DNA of 64,000 nucleotides from G965233625 sp965233625 (GTDB lineage Bacteria; Planctomycetota; Planctomycetia; Pirellulales; Pirellulaceae): contig OZ247499.1 in assembly GCA_965233625.1 (NCBI GenBank), positions 5,332,001 through 5,396,000 of the forward strand, in the 5' to 3' direction. Positions 50,806-59,417 of this stretch are shown one piece after another. The number at the start of each line of letters is the position of its first letter. Positions within the stretch are counted from its first letter, which is position 1. Made by a program: the position numbers and the translations under genes. The notes below the pieces were generated by a model. It had not been told where the DNA came from. It ran no database searches and saw only the letters and a program-made list of their open reading frames with translations.

Positions 50806-51366
50806 TCACCGCTGCGCCATGTAAGGTGTCTGACCAATAATGGGCAGTTCCAGCAGAGCGCGTTTCGACTGCTGCCGCTGGCCCGTTTCAAACTCGTCAC
50901 CCGTAATGGTGCCTTCCCGCTGAATCTTGTCCTGCAGGTCGATAATCGCCTGGATCAATTGCTCAGGCCGCGGCGGGCAGCCCGGTACGTACATATCTAC
51001 GGGGATAAAGCGGTCGATGCCCTGCACCACGCTGTAGGTATCGAACACGCCGCCAGTCGAAGCACAGGCGCCCATCGAGATGCACCACTTCGGCTCGTGC
51101 ATCTGCTGCCAGATACGTTGCAGGACGGGCAGCATCTTCATCACCACGCGGCCCGCGACGATCATCAGATCGCACTGACGCGGGCTGAAGCGGAAAACCT
51201 CGGCGCCAAAGCGGGCCAGGTCGTGCCGCGCCGCGCCGGTGGCCATCAGTTCGATCCCGCAGCAGGCAGTGGCGAACGGCATCGGCCATAAACTGTTCTT
51301 ACGGCACCAGTTACCAAGCTCATCCAGCTTGCTGACGACTACGTTCTCAGGCAATTCTAACGCCAC
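50806..51366 (-). CDS. nuoB: NADH-quinone oxidoreductase subunit B
   Basis: Subunit carrying cluster N2, the last iron-sulfur cluster before quinone, 186 residues. Ligands are the tandem Cys35-Cys36 (ATACCGIELM), Cys101 (GACASTGG) and Cys130 (VPGCPPRPE), with spacings identical to the E. coli protein. The start is GTG at 51366 preceded by AGGGG, overlapping nuoA by ten bases. Normal length apart from a Gln/Lys-rich tail. Confidence 0.97.
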   Translation of the reverse strand: MALELPENVVVSKLDELGNWCRKNSLWPMPFATACCGIELMATGAARHDLARFGAEVFRFSPRQCDLMIVAGRVVMKMLPVLQRIWQQMHEPKWCISMGACASTGGVFDTYSVVQGIDRFIPVDMYVPGCPPRPEQLIQAIIDLQDKIQREGTITGDEFETGQRQQSKRALLELPIIGQTPYMAQR

Positions 51367-51767
51367 CGGAACACCCCTTTACGCCATGCGTAAACAAATC
51401 CTGCTGTAAGCAGCACGATAAAAACCATCACTTCGCCGAAAACCAGCAGACGGTCGAAGTCCACGCCCATCTCGCTGGCTTCAGCCACTACTTGTTCTAT
51501 ACCCGCCGGGTTGCTGCTGGCTACTGCCCACGGATACAGGAACAGCAATTCCACGTCGAAAACCAGGAAGGCGATGGCGACCAGGTGAAAACGCACATCA
51601 AACTTGCGGCGCGTGTCATGGATGGGATCCATACCGCTTTCGTAAGGCATTTCCTTAACGGCGGTATTGCGTTTCGGACCAAAGATGGAACCGGCAGACA
51701 ACATACCGATGCCCAGCGCGGCGCCGGCCGCCAGAAACAGCACGAGGGGCAGGATTAGCTCTTCCAT
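51357..51767 (-). CDS. nuoA: NADH-quinone oxidoreductase subunit A
   Basis: Small membrane subunit, 136 residues, three helices. The loop between helix 1 and 2 carries the conserved MPYESGMDPIHDTRRKFDVR, whose residues contact the quinone chamber with NuoH, and FLVFDVELLFLYPWA contains the conserved acidic residues. It is the first gene of the nuo operon; the divergent ribF gene lies 286 bases away, with a CRP/FNR-like palindrome between them. Confidence 0.96.
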   Translation of the reverse strand: MEELILPLVLFLAAGAALGIGMLSAGSIFGPKRNTAVKEMPYESGMDPIHDTRRKFDVRFHLVAIAFLVFDVELLFLYPWAVASSNPAGIEQVVAEASEMGVDFDRLLVFGEVMVFIVLLTAGFVYAWRKGVFRWR

Positions 51768-51852
51768 CAGAATCCACGCCTATAATGTAGGGAAGCCTGA
51801 CGATGGCGAAGGACTGAACATCGCTGCTCAGACGCCGCATGCACCATCGACC

Positions 51853-51870
51853 TTGTGAATTTTATCACAA
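51853..51870. promoter_or_regulatory. CRP/FNR-family operator-like palindrome upstream of nuoA
   Basis: TTGTGAATTTTATCACAA is a perfect 6-6-6 palindrome-type site identical to the CRP half-sites (TGTGA-N6-TCACA). Its edge is 86 bases before nuoA and 184 bases before ribF. On the nuoA strand, TACATTATAG (51780-51789) 13 bases before the start codon could be a -10 element or leader sequence. Confidence 0.55.
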
Positions 51871-52053
51871 TGTTACGGGCATGGTAAGAGCGTGGCTTTT
51901 CCACAAGAGAATTAGTCAGTGTTGATGACTGAGCGCCAGGACGGCTGCCCTTGATGGATGCATAATCTGGCGGGATAATGCCCGCGGAACGCTGTGCGTG
52001 CGTCCGCCAGATTGCTCCGCAGCGGTTACTTTCTTCTGTTAGACCTTACCAAC

Positions 52054-53001
52054 GTGAAACTTCTCCGTCATTTAAGTGACCTGCCGGCCGGACTGACCGG
52101 GGGCGCCATCACGATTGGTAATTTTGATGGTGTGCACCGCGGCCACGCCAGCATTATGAAGCAACTGGTGCAGCGGGCGAAGGAGCAGAATGGTCCGGCG
52201 GTCGCCTTCACCTTTGACCCGCATCCCGCCGCGCTGCTGCGGCCTGGCGCCATGCCGCCACCGTTAAGCTGGCTTCAGCGGAAGGCGCAACTGCTGGGCG
52301 AACTGGGCGTGGATGCGCTGCTGGCGTACCCGACGGATCGGGCGTTGCTTCAGCTATCGCCGCGTGAGTTCTTTCAGCAGATTGTGGTGGACAAGCTGAA
52401 AGCGCGTGCCGTTGTAGAAGGCCCCAACTTCTTCTTCGGCCGCGACCGCGCCGGCGACGTAGCGACCCTGAAGACGCTGTGCGAGGCGGCGGAAATCAAG
52501 CTCGATATCGTGCAGCCGCTGGAAGCCGGCGGCGCCATTATCTCTTCCAGCCGCATCCGCCAGCTCATTGCCAGCGGCGATGTGCAACAGGCCGCCACGC
52601 TGCTGACCCGGCCGTATCGCGTACGCGGAACCGTCGAAACCGGCGCCCGCCGCGGCCGCACCCTCGGCTTCCCGACAGCCAACATCGGCGGCATCACGCT
52701 GTTGCAGCCCGCACCCGGCGTTTACGCCGCGACGGTGCACGGCGTGGCGGAGCAAAATGGCGGACAAGGCTGGCCCGCCGCGGTGAATGTCGGCCCGGCG
52801 CCCACCTTCGGCGTTGAGGATTCGAAGGTGGAGGCCCACCTGATCGACTTCGACGGAGACCTGTACGGCAAGACGTTAGAGGTTGACTTTCACCACCGCC
52901 TGCGGGAAATTCTCTCATTCGACAACGTCCAGCAGCTTCAACAGCAGCTCAACGCCGATGTCGCCGCCGCCCGCGAATACCTCTCGCAGCAGCCCGGCTG
53001 A
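52054..53001 (+). CDS. ribF: Bifunctional riboflavin kinase / FAD synthetase
   Basis: Makes FMN and then FAD from riboflavin and ATP; about 315 residues. The N-terminal nucleotidyltransferase domain has AITIGNFDGVHRGHASIM (residues 18-35, GNFDGVHxGH motif) and ISSSRIRQLI. The C-terminal kinase domain starts near YRVRGTVETGARRGRTLGFP, with TANI and GVYAATVHG typical of RibF. Its flavin product is needed by NuoF and other enzymes. The GTG at 52054 fits the family length; an upstream GTG (51994) is possible, and no strong ribosome site decides between them. Confidence 0.93.
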   Translation: MKLLRHLSDLPAGLTGGAITIGNFDGVHRGHASIMKQLVQRAKEQNGPAVAFTFDPHPAALLRPGAMPPPLSWLQRKAQLLGELGVDALLAYPTDRALLQLSPREFFQQIVVDKLKARAVVEGPNFFFGRDRAGDVATLKTLCEAAEIKLDIVQPLEAGGAIISSSRIRQLIASGDVQQAATLLTRPYRVRGTVETGARRGRTLGFPTANIGGITLLQPAPGVYAATVHGVAEQNGGQGWPAAVNVGPAPTFGVEDSKVEAHLIDFDGDLYGKTLEVDFHHRLREILSFDNVQQLQQQLNADVAAAREYLSQQPG

Positions 53002-53044
53002 CCAGAACAACCAACTGATTAATATTAAGATGCCTCATTCCAGT

Positions 53045-53082
53045 CCCCTCGCCCCTCCGGGGAGAGGGCTAGGGTGAGGGGG
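53045..53082. repeat. CCCTCACCC repeat, copy 2
   Basis: CCCCTCGCCCCTCCGGGGAG followed by AGGGCTAGGGTGAGGGGG is the reverse complement of the copy at 2400-2438. Together with the oppositely oriented copy at 53139-53176 it forms an inverted pair in the ribF-nrnA gap. Confidence 0.85.
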
Positions 53083-53138
53083 GTAAACCAGACCGCACAG
53101 TTCACCACTCCCGGACAACCGCACCTTTAATAACTGTT

Positions 53139-53176
53139 CCCCCTCACCCCGGCCCTCTCCCCAGAGGGGCGAGGGA
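53139..53176. repeat. CCCTCACCC repeat, copy 3
   Basis: CCCCCTCACCCCGGCCCTCT followed by CCCCAGAGGGGCGAGGGA, in the orientation of 2400-2438. It faces copy 2 at a distance of 56 bases. Confidence 0.85.
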
Positions 53177-53220
53177 GCAGAAGACACCACAACGTACTAA
53201 ACACAGCAAGCGACCTCCGC

Positions 53221-54210
53221 ATGACCATCGACTGGCCCAAGTTTGTCGAAGTAATTCAATCCGCCAGCAGCTTCCTGCTGACCAGCCATATCCGCCCCGA
53301 CTGCGATGCGCTCGGCAGCGAACTTGCCATGGCGGGCGTGCTGGAATCGCTGGGTAAAAAAGTCCGCATCGTCAATGGACATCCCGTGCCGCCGAATCTG
53401 GCGTTTATTGATCCAGACAAGCGGATCGAAGTCGTGGGCGAAGATGTACAGGTGGAGGACCTCCGCGAAGGCTTCGACGTGATGATGATCCTCGACACCA
53501 GCGCCTGGGCGCAGCTTGGCCCGATGGGCGATGTGGTGAAGACCATCAACGCAGAGAAGATCATCCTGGACCATCACGTCAGTTCCGACGATCTTGGCGC
53601 CACACCGTTTAAGAACACTTCAGCCGAAGCAGCGGGCCGCCTGGTGATTGAGGCAGCGGAGCACCTGGGCGTGAAGATCACCCCCGCCATCGCTAAAGCC
53701 GCCTTTGCTGCAATTGCCACCGACACCGGCTGGTTCCGTTTTCCCTCGGCGTCGCCCGGCACGTATCGCATGATCGCCGGCCTGATCGAAGCCGGCGCCA
53801 GTCCGCCGGATATCTACGCCGACCTGTACGAATGCGATTCCATCGGCCGCGTGCGGCTCCGCGGCGCCATCCTTTCACGTGTGGAATCCAGTCTCGACGG
53901 CCGCCTGATGCACACCTATGTGCTGAAAGAAGACTTCGAAAAAACAGGCGCCCTGCCCAGCGACACCGAAGATGTCATCAACATAACGCTTGCCATCGAA
54001 GGCGCCGAAGGAGCGGTGATTTTTGTCGAACAGTTAGGCGGCGGATTCAAACTCAGCTTCCGCAGCCGCTGCCAGATGGATTGCAGCCAGGTGGCGGAAC
54101 AGTTCGGCGGCGGTGGACACAAAGCAGCCGCCGGCGCCTTCATGGAAGGATCGCTCGCCGACGTGCGGCCGCCTGTACTGGCTGCGGTCGAGAAGGCGAT
54201 GACCGCGTAG
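53221..54210 (+). CDS. nrnA: DHH-DHHA1 phosphoesterase, NrnA-type nano-RNase/pAp phosphatase
   Basis: Cleaves very short RNA oligomers and/or 3'-phosphoadenosine-5'-phosphate; 329 residues. Metal-binding motifs of the DHH domain: SHIRPDCDALGSE (His23, Asp27, Asp29), ILDTSAW, and LDHHVSSDDLG (Asp117-His118-His119). The DHHA1 domain ends with FGGGGHKAAAG (Gly296-His300), the substrate-binding loop. It contains no CBS or helicase domain, which separates it from RecJ. The stop codon is four bases from the convergent sulfatase. Starting ATG at 53221. Confidence 0.92.
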   Translation: MTIDWPKFVEVIQSASSFLLTSHIRPDCDALGSELAMAGVLESLGKKVRIVNGHPVPPNLAFIDPDKRIEVVGEDVQVEDLREGFDVMMILDTSAWAQLGPMGDVVKTINAEKIILDHHVSSDDLGATPFKNTSAEAAGRLVIEAAEHLGVKITPAIAKAAFAAIATDTGWFRFPSASPGTYRMIAGLIEAGASPPDIYADLYECDSIGRVRLRGAILSRVESSLDGRLMHTYVLKEDFEKTGALPSDTEDVINITLAIEGAEGAVIFVEQLGGGFKLSFRSRCQMDCSQVAEQFGGGGHKAAAGAFMEGSLADVRPPVLAAVEKAMTA

Positions 54211-54214
54211 CGGA

Positions 54215-55639
54215 TTAGTCCTCGCGATTGCGGTCTTTTTTCGCCTTCTTCTCGTACGCCTCTGGCAGGGTTCTGGTCCACTGATTCAAGGTCTTGCGCA
54301 GACGCGCAACGATATCTGGATGCTGCGCGGCCACGTTGTTGTTTTCAGACGGGTCTTTGGCCAGATCATAAAGTTCAATCTGCTGACCACGACGCCGGTT
54401 CAGATGCAACTTCCACTGGCCATCGCGGATGGCAGGTGCGGCGCCGGGCGCGCTTGTTTTCCACATCAGCGGCTTGCTCCGCTGCAACGCGGCGCCGCGC
54501 CACGCGGCTGAGATATCTTCACCATCCAGGCCGGGTGGCAGTTTCTCGACACCGGCAAGGCTGCAAAGCGTGGGTAACCAGTCGATGAATGAACACACGC
54601 TTTTTGTATCCACATGATCTGTTTTCACATGGCCGGGCCAACGGATGATAAACGGAACACGCGTTCCGCCTTCGTATTGCGAATGTTTGCCGCCGCGGAA
54701 CGGACCGGCGTATCCCAGCATATTGTTGGAATACTCACGGGCGCCCTTCTTACCAAGTATCACGGGTGCTGGCCCATGATCGCTGGAAAACACCACGATG
54801 GTGTTATCGCGCAGCCCCAGGTCGTCAATCGTCTTTAAGATCCGTTGCACGTTCAGATCTATCTGATGCACATCGCCCAGGTACTGCCGCATCGATGCGT
54901 TCAGCTCTCCGCCTATTTTTTCGCACTCTTCAAACTTGTGCTGCATGGTCGGGGAAAAATCTTTGCGGTCGACTTTCACATCGCCGAACTTTGCCGCCAG
55001 CACATCGGGTGTATTGACGGGAAAGTGCGTCGCGTGCCCCCACACGTTGATGTAAAAGGGCTGATCCTTGTGCTGTTTGATAAACGCAATGGCCGCCGTG
55101 TACAGGTCGTCGTCGCGCCCCGCATTCTTTCCGCGGCTCTTGCCGATTGTCTTCACGGTATCGATGCCGTAGGTTCCATCACGATCTTCCGGCCCGATGT
55201 GCCATTTGCCAAAGTGACCGGTGCGGTATCCGCGCTGTTTTAATAGGTCTGTGATCGTCACCCGGTCACCGAAGCCAAAATCCGCGGCGTACCTGGCATA
55301 ACGCGCCGGGAAGCGACCGGTCATCAGCCCGGTGCGGCTGGGATTGCAGGTAACGCCGGTAACATAAAACTGCGTAAATCGCGTACCCTCTTTTGCCAGT
55401 TGATCCAGCGCTGGCGTCTTTGCATAAGGGTGTCCGTAGCACCCTAGATCGCCATAACCAAGGTCATCCGCAAACAGCAGCACAATGTTGGGCGGCCGGT
55501 TCTGCTCTGCTGCAAATACTTCATGCATCGCCGTTGCATTAACAGCCGCGATGGCGAAGACGATTGCAGGAACGACTATCTGCAACGAACGCTGCATGAT
55601 GCCCCATAGGGCGTGGCAGTAGCGTGAAGTCGGGTTCAT
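54215..55639 (-). CDS. Secreted sulfatase
   Basis: Arylsulfatase-type enzyme of 474 residues with a signal peptide (LQIVVPAIVFAIAAVNATAM, in part). The fold begins NIVLLFADDLGYGDLGCYGH, the catalytic motif is CNPSR (formylglycine Cys) and FSSDHGP holds later metal ligands. It ends with a basic tail KKAKKDRNRED. The ATG at 55639 is used; an internal ATG at 55597 would shorten the leader. A short perfect palindrome, TGACTTGAAGTCA (55673-55685), lies 34 bases upstream of the start and could be its operator. Substrate unknown. Confidence 0.92.
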   Translation of the reverse strand: MNPTSRYCHALWGIMQRSLQIVVPAIVFAIAAVNATAMHEVFAAEQNRPPNIVLLFADDLGYGDLGCYGHPYAKTPALDQLAKEGTRFTQFYVTGVTCNPSRTGLMTGRFPARYARYAADFGFGDRVTITDLLKQRGYRTGHFGKWHIGPEDRDGTYGIDTVKTIGKSRGKNAGRDDDLYTAAIAFIKQHKDQPFYINVWGHATHFPVNTPDVLAAKFGDVKVDRKDFSPTMQHKFEECEKIGGELNASMRQYLGDVHQIDLNVQRILKTIDDLGLRDNTIVVFSSDHGPAPVILGKKGAREYSNNMLGYAGPFRGGKHSQYEGGTRVPFIIRWPGHVKTDHVDTKSVCSFIDWLPTLCSLAGVEKLPPGLDGEDISAAWRGAALQRSKPLMWKTSAPGAAPAIRDGQWKLHLNRRRGQQIELYDLAKDPSENNNVAAQHPDIVARLRKTLNQWTRTLPEAYEKKAKKDRNRED

Positions 55640-55886
55640 GGTTGTCTCAAATGATGTTGCGGCTGACCTGAATGACTTGAAGTCAAACGATTCAACGTAA
55701 TTATAGCTTTGGTGAATTCCAGGACGCGGGTGCTAATCATCTGGCCCTGGCGGGCTACAATACCGTCACGTCTGGGATGTGCAGCAACAATGCGTAATTC
55801 CCGTCCGCACCACGTACGCTGGGAGATGGTTTCGATGCTGCTCCGGGCGTTTTCTCTTTCACTGACCCTAACAAACAGGAATTAAA

Positions 55887-56327
55887 ATGAATACTAAACT
55901 CGTTGATGCTCTCCGGCTGGTGGTTGCCGACACGTACGCCATTATCGGTCAGACGCACATCTGCCACTGGAACGTGCGCGGACCTTCCTTCTTCTCACTG
56001 CACACCGCGTTTGAAGAGCAGTACACAGAACTGTTTGCGGCCGTGGATGAACTGGCCGAACGTATCCGCGCGATTGGCGCTCTGGCGCCTGGCGGATTGT
56101 CGAATCTCGCTAAAATGGCCGGTATCCCAGAGATCAACGAAGACGCTTCCGCAGAAGAAATGGTCAAACACCTGGTGGAAGCCAACGAAAAGCTTCTGAA
56201 GGACCTTCGCGCCGCGCGGGAAATCGCTGCCGAAGCCGAAGACTCCGAAAGCGAAGATATGATGATCGCGCGCACCCAGGTGCACGAGAAAACCATCTGG
56301 ATGCTGCACAGCTATCTCGGAAAATAG
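55887..56327 (+). CDS. dps: Dps-family ferritin-like protein
   Basis: Mini-ferritin that oxidises iron and protects DNA; 146 residues. The inter-subunit ferroxidase site is complete: His27 and His39 from one chain (QTHICHWNVRG ... LHTAFEEQY) and Asp54 and Glu58 from the other, with the same spacing as Listeria Dps. A lysine-rich extension is missing, so DNA binding through the tail is unlikely. GGA lies seven bases before the ATG. A terminator follows at 56374-56415, so the gene is monocistronic. Confidence 0.93.
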   Translation: MNTKLVDALRLVVADTYAIIGQTHICHWNVRGPSFFSLHTAFEEQYTELFAAVDELAERIRAIGALAPGGLSNLAKMAGIPEINEDASAEEMVKHLVEANEKLLKDLRAAREIAAEAEDSESEDMMIARTQVHEKTIWMLHSYLGK

Positions 56328-56373
56328 CGTTCGCGCAACGTGTTTCGAGTTCGCGTTAAACGATGCAACACAC

Positions 56374-56415
56374 GCCGCCATGCCGGAGCTCTCGGGCATG
56401 GCGGCTTCTTTTTTT
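56374..56415 (+). terminator. Rho-independent terminator of dps
   Basis: GCCGCCATGCCG and CGGGCATGGCGGC form a 12-base stem around AGCTCT, followed by TTCTTTTTTT. Confidence 0.93.
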
Positions 56416-56537
56416 GATGTCCGGTTTTGACCAGCGTGCCCCGCGCATTCTATTCATCCGTTCTTCATTGGCCTGCTGGTGACTGCCCGGTTTATACTAG
56501 CCGCACTCCACTTCACGCTGACAGGAAGAATCGCAAC

Positions 56538-57494
56538 ATGAAACCGCAACCAGCCATCTTCATCCTCGCACTTCTGCTAACCACGGGCGCCGCTTTCGCA
56601 GACAAGCCAGACGCCGCGTCGCCGGGTTCTTTCAGCGTGGTGCTGCTGCCGGATACGCAGTTTTACAGCCTGCGTTTCCCGGAGATTTATCTGAAACAGA
56701 CCACCTGGGTCCGCGACTCCGTCAAGCCGGAGAACATCAAATTCGTCGCGCACCTGGGCGACATTGTGCACAACAACACAGAGCAGGAATGGAAGAACGC
56801 CGACCGCGCGATGCGTGTGCTGGATGGCGTGGTGCCCTACAGCGTGGCGCCGGGCAATCACGATATGGCGACGGTCAAGAAACAGTTGACGCGGGATACA
56901 TCGCGGTTCAACAAATACTTCCCGCCCTCGCGTTACGAGAAACAGACCTGGTACGGCGGCCATTTCGGCGAGACCAACGACAGCAACTACTGCACCTTCA
57001 CCGGCGGCGGGATGAAGTTCCTGGTGCTCAGCCTCGAATTCGCCCCCACCGATCAGGCATTGGAGTGGGCCGCCAAAGTGCTGAAAGAACATCCGCAGCA
57101 CCGCGTGATCGTGGCCACCCACTGCTACATGCGGAACCGCGCCCGCGACTCAAGCTGTGCTGCCGCCTACCGCCTGAATGGCAACTCCGGCGAAAAGATG
57201 TGGGACAAGTTCATCCGCAAACACGCCAACATTTTCCTCGTCGTCAGCGGGCACGTCCTCGGCACCGGCGTACAGATCAGCCAGAACGATGCAGGCAAAA
57301 ACGTGATCGAAATGCTCACCGACTACCAGGGCCTGGCCAACGGCGGCGACGGCTGGCTCCGCATTCTCAAGTTCAATCCCCAACAGAACCGCATCGAAGT
57401 ACGCACCTATTCGCCCAAACTGGATCAGACGAATACCGACAAGGCGCATACCTTCAATATGGACTACACAATGACGGCGCCCGTACGCAAGTAA
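56538..57494 (+). CDS. Secreted calcineurin-like metallophosphoesterase
   Basis: Phosphoesterase of 318 residues with a signal peptide (PQPAIFILALLLTTGAAFA). The two-metal motifs are all present: LLPDTQF (first Asp and Gln), GDIVHNN, PGNHDMA, ATHCYMR and SGHVLG. The Gln in PDTQ in place of the usual His is characteristic of a secreted subgroup. GGAAG precedes the ATG at 56538. Substrate unknown: phosphodiester, phosphomonoester or nucleotide. It is followed by a dispersed repeat and a second, unrelated phosphoesterase gene. Confidence 0.9.
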   Translation: MKPQPAIFILALLLTTGAAFADKPDAASPGSFSVVLLPDTQFYSLRFPEIYLKQTTWVRDSVKPENIKFVAHLGDIVHNNTEQEWKNADRAMRVLDGVVPYSVAPGNHDMATVKKQLTRDTSRFNKYFPPSRYEKQTWYGGHFGETNDSNYCTFTGGGMKFLVLSLEFAPTDQALEWAAKVLKEHPQHRVIVATHCYMRNRARDSSCAAAYRLNGNSGEKMWDKFIRKHANIFLVVSGHVLGTGVQISQNDAGKNVIEMLTDYQGLANGGDGWLRILKFNPQQNRIEVRTYSPKLDQTNTDKAHTFNMDYTMTAPVRK

Positions 57495-57546
57495 ACACAG
57501 GCGTGCGGATACGATGTTGTGGCGAAAACTACGCGACACATATGGT

Positions 57547-57584
57547 CCCCTCGCCCCTCCGGGGAGAGGGATAGGGTGAGGGGG
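57547..57584. repeat. CCCTCACCC repeat, copy 4
   Basis: CCCCTCGCCCCTCCGGGGAG followed by AGGGATAGGGTGAGGGGG, in the orientation of copy 2 at 53045-53082. Confidence 0.85.
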
Positions 57585-57721
57585 TACAGAATCCGTCCTT
57601 CATGTACGCGTTGTGGAGCGTGTACCGCACGGACAAAAGCTTCTTGTGGCTTAAATGCCTTTGCTACAACGTAATATCCGCACCCAAGCATAGGCGCCTT
57701 AATATCCGGGCAGTTTCCAGC

Positions 57722-58210
57722 ATGCGACTGGGCGTTTTATCTGACACGCACGACGAGTACGCGCGTACAACGTCAGCCGTAGAAATACTGATGCGGGCGG
57801 GCGCCGAAGTTCTTGTGCATTGCGGCGACCTGATGAGCCCGGAGATTATCCGCATCTGTGCAAAGGTTCCGTTTTATTTCGTGTTTGGCAATCACGACAG
57901 CGACATGGTGCGTATACTTCAGGATGAGGCAGCCAGTCATGACGCGAAGTGTTTAGGCTGGGGTGGTAGTTTTCAAGCAGCGGATAAACGGGTGGCCGTC
58001 GTGCACGGACATTTAACCATGGACGTGAGGCCGCTCCTCGAACTCCGGCCCGACTATCTGTTATCTGGCCATACCCACGAAAGGCACGATTACCAGCAAG
58101 GCGCCACCCGCCGCATCAACCCGGGCGCCCTGCATCGCGCTGACTCCTACGGCGTTGCCATGCTGAACACGGAAGACAACGTCGTGCAGTTCCTAAAGGT
58201 CGAAGACTAG
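57722..58210 (+). CDS. YfcE/MJ0936-type metallophosphoesterase
   Basis: Small cytoplasmic phosphodiesterase of 162 residues. Motifs: GVLSDTHDEY, VLVHCGDLM, FVFGNHD, VVHGHL and LLSGHTHERHD, the complete two-metal set of the YfcE family, which hydrolyses model phosphodiesters and possibly 2',3'-cyclic nucleotides. The ATG at 57722 fits the family; a longer frame to 57602 has no supporting signal. It is followed after 14 bases by the gene at 58225, and the last codons and the next leader share the repeated AGGTCGAAGA. Confidence 0.9.
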   Translation: MRLGVLSDTHDEYARTTSAVEILMRAGAEVLVHCGDLMSPEIIRICAKVPFYFVFGNHDSDMVRILQDEAASHDAKCLGWGGSFQAADKRVAVVHGHLTMDVRPLLELRPDYLLSGHTHERHDYQQGATRRINPGALHRADSYGVAMLNTEDNVVQFLKVED

Positions 58211-58224
58211 CTTAGAGGTCGAAG

Positions 58225-58728
58225 ATGAATACGCTCGACATGGATCAGATTCAAACCAGCAATTCGTTATGGTTCCGCGTCTGCGCACTCAACATCGACC
58301 TGCCAACCGCAAAGGCTTGGTTTGAACAAGAAGGCCGCTCCTTTCACGAAACCGATCTGATCGAACGCGGATGGACGACGCAGTTCGAATGCGGTCTTGC
58401 CTTGATCCTTGCCTTTGCTGAAGACGGCGCCGCCGCCCAGGTGTATGCGACCGAACCTATCGCGCAGCACGCCGCGCGACATCTACGCCACTGGCGCCTT
58501 CAGCTGACGGAGCTATCCGCAGAGCGGCACCTGGAATACATCAACCGCCTTGCCGGGAATTACCCGGAACTGCAAGCCTGCGAAGGGTTCCAGCTCTGGC
58601 GGCAGGGCGATGATGGCAACGAAATGAAAATCGGCTACCCGACTTCCGAACGCGACGTCAACTGCTGGCAGAAAGAACTCGAATCCCATCAGCACCGCCA
58701 GATCTACTGGTCCGCCCGTGTTGAGTGA
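58225..58728 (+). CDS. Unknown protein downstream of the phosphoesterase
   Basis: Soluble protein of 167 residues. It has a Trp/Cys-containing first strand (LWFRVCALNIDLPTAKAWFE), a DLIERGWTTQFECGLALILA block and a helix-rich second half rich in His, Arg and Gln (RHLRHWRLQLTELSAERHLE). No catalytic motif, signal peptide or membrane segment. The GAGG-like sequence GAGGTCGAAG precedes the ATG, and the gene probably forms a two-gene unit with the phosphoesterase. No family was recognised. Confidence 0.7.
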   Translation: MNTLDMDQIQTSNSLWFRVCALNIDLPTAKAWFEQEGRSFHETDLIERGWTTQFECGLALILAFAEDGAAAQVYATEPIAQHAARHLRHWRLQLTELSAERHLEYINRLAGNYPELQACEGFQLWRQGDDGNEMKIGYPTSERDVNCWQKELESHQHRQIYWSARVE

Positions 58729-58804
58729 TGGATACTTAGACACAGTAAAATGTCACCGCAAAAATTTACGCGATTTTCACCGCGTCCCTCTAGTTTGGTG
58801 CGAG

Positions 58805-59326
58805 ATGAGCATCGTTGAACTCATAGAAATGTTACCCCCGCCGGATGATCCAATTCATGCCGAGGGAAACTGGATGGCAGTCGAAGAGGAATTGGGGACT
58901 CGACTTCCAACTGACTACAAGGAATTTATCGAGGCGTATGGGGAAGTAAGCTTCACAGGGGCGCAAGGATCTGCTGGGCTTTACATTCAAAGTTTTCTCG
59001 ACGGAGTTGACTTTGTTAAGTCATGCGGCATGGTGCTTTCCGAGGACGAAATGTTTACGTACCCAACTTATCCTGCAACCGATGGGTTTCTTGCATTCGG
59101 GACTTGCGAAGAGGAAAACATGATTGGCTGGCTCACACTGGGGCGCCCCGATGAATGGCCAATCGTCTACTATCAGTGCCCACAAGGAGAGGCCTATAAT
59201 TTATCTAACTTGCCAGTGTCCGCTTTTGTGATGTCATTCTTAAATCAGACCAGCTGGTTATTTGATAACAATGTGCTTAGAGCTGAATTCTACACCCCTC
59301 CTTTTCGGTGTGTGCCTGAGGGGTGA
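58805..59326 (+). CDS. SMI1/KNR4 (SUKH) family protein
   Basis: Protein of 173 residues. The SUKH hallmark is seen: NWMAVEEELGTRLPTDYKEF with IEAYGEVSFTG directly after it, then a TDGFLAFGTCEEENMIGWLT strand-turn and YYQCPQGEA. This superfamily mostly serves as immunity proteins to contact-dependent or polymorphic toxins, sometimes in multi-immunity loci. No toxin gene is adjacent, so it would be an orphan immunity protein or a general regulator. GC content is lower than in its neighbours. The ATG at 58805 is preferred over a longer frame. Confidence 0.82.
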   Translation: MSIVELIEMLPPPDDPIHAEGNWMAVEEELGTRLPTDYKEFIEAYGEVSFTGAQGSAGLYIQSFLDGVDFVKSCGMVLSEDEMFTYPTYPATDGFLAFGTCEEENMIGWLTLGRPDEWPIVYYQCPQGEAYNLSNLPVSAFVMSFLNQTSWLFDNNVLRAEFYTPPFRCVPEG

Positions 59327-59417
59327 GGTATCAGAGATCACTCAAGTCTTCGCTTACTAGTCACTGACAGTTGCCATCGCCCGATTGATACCTACCGATC
59401 ATTAGCAAAGGACTTCC

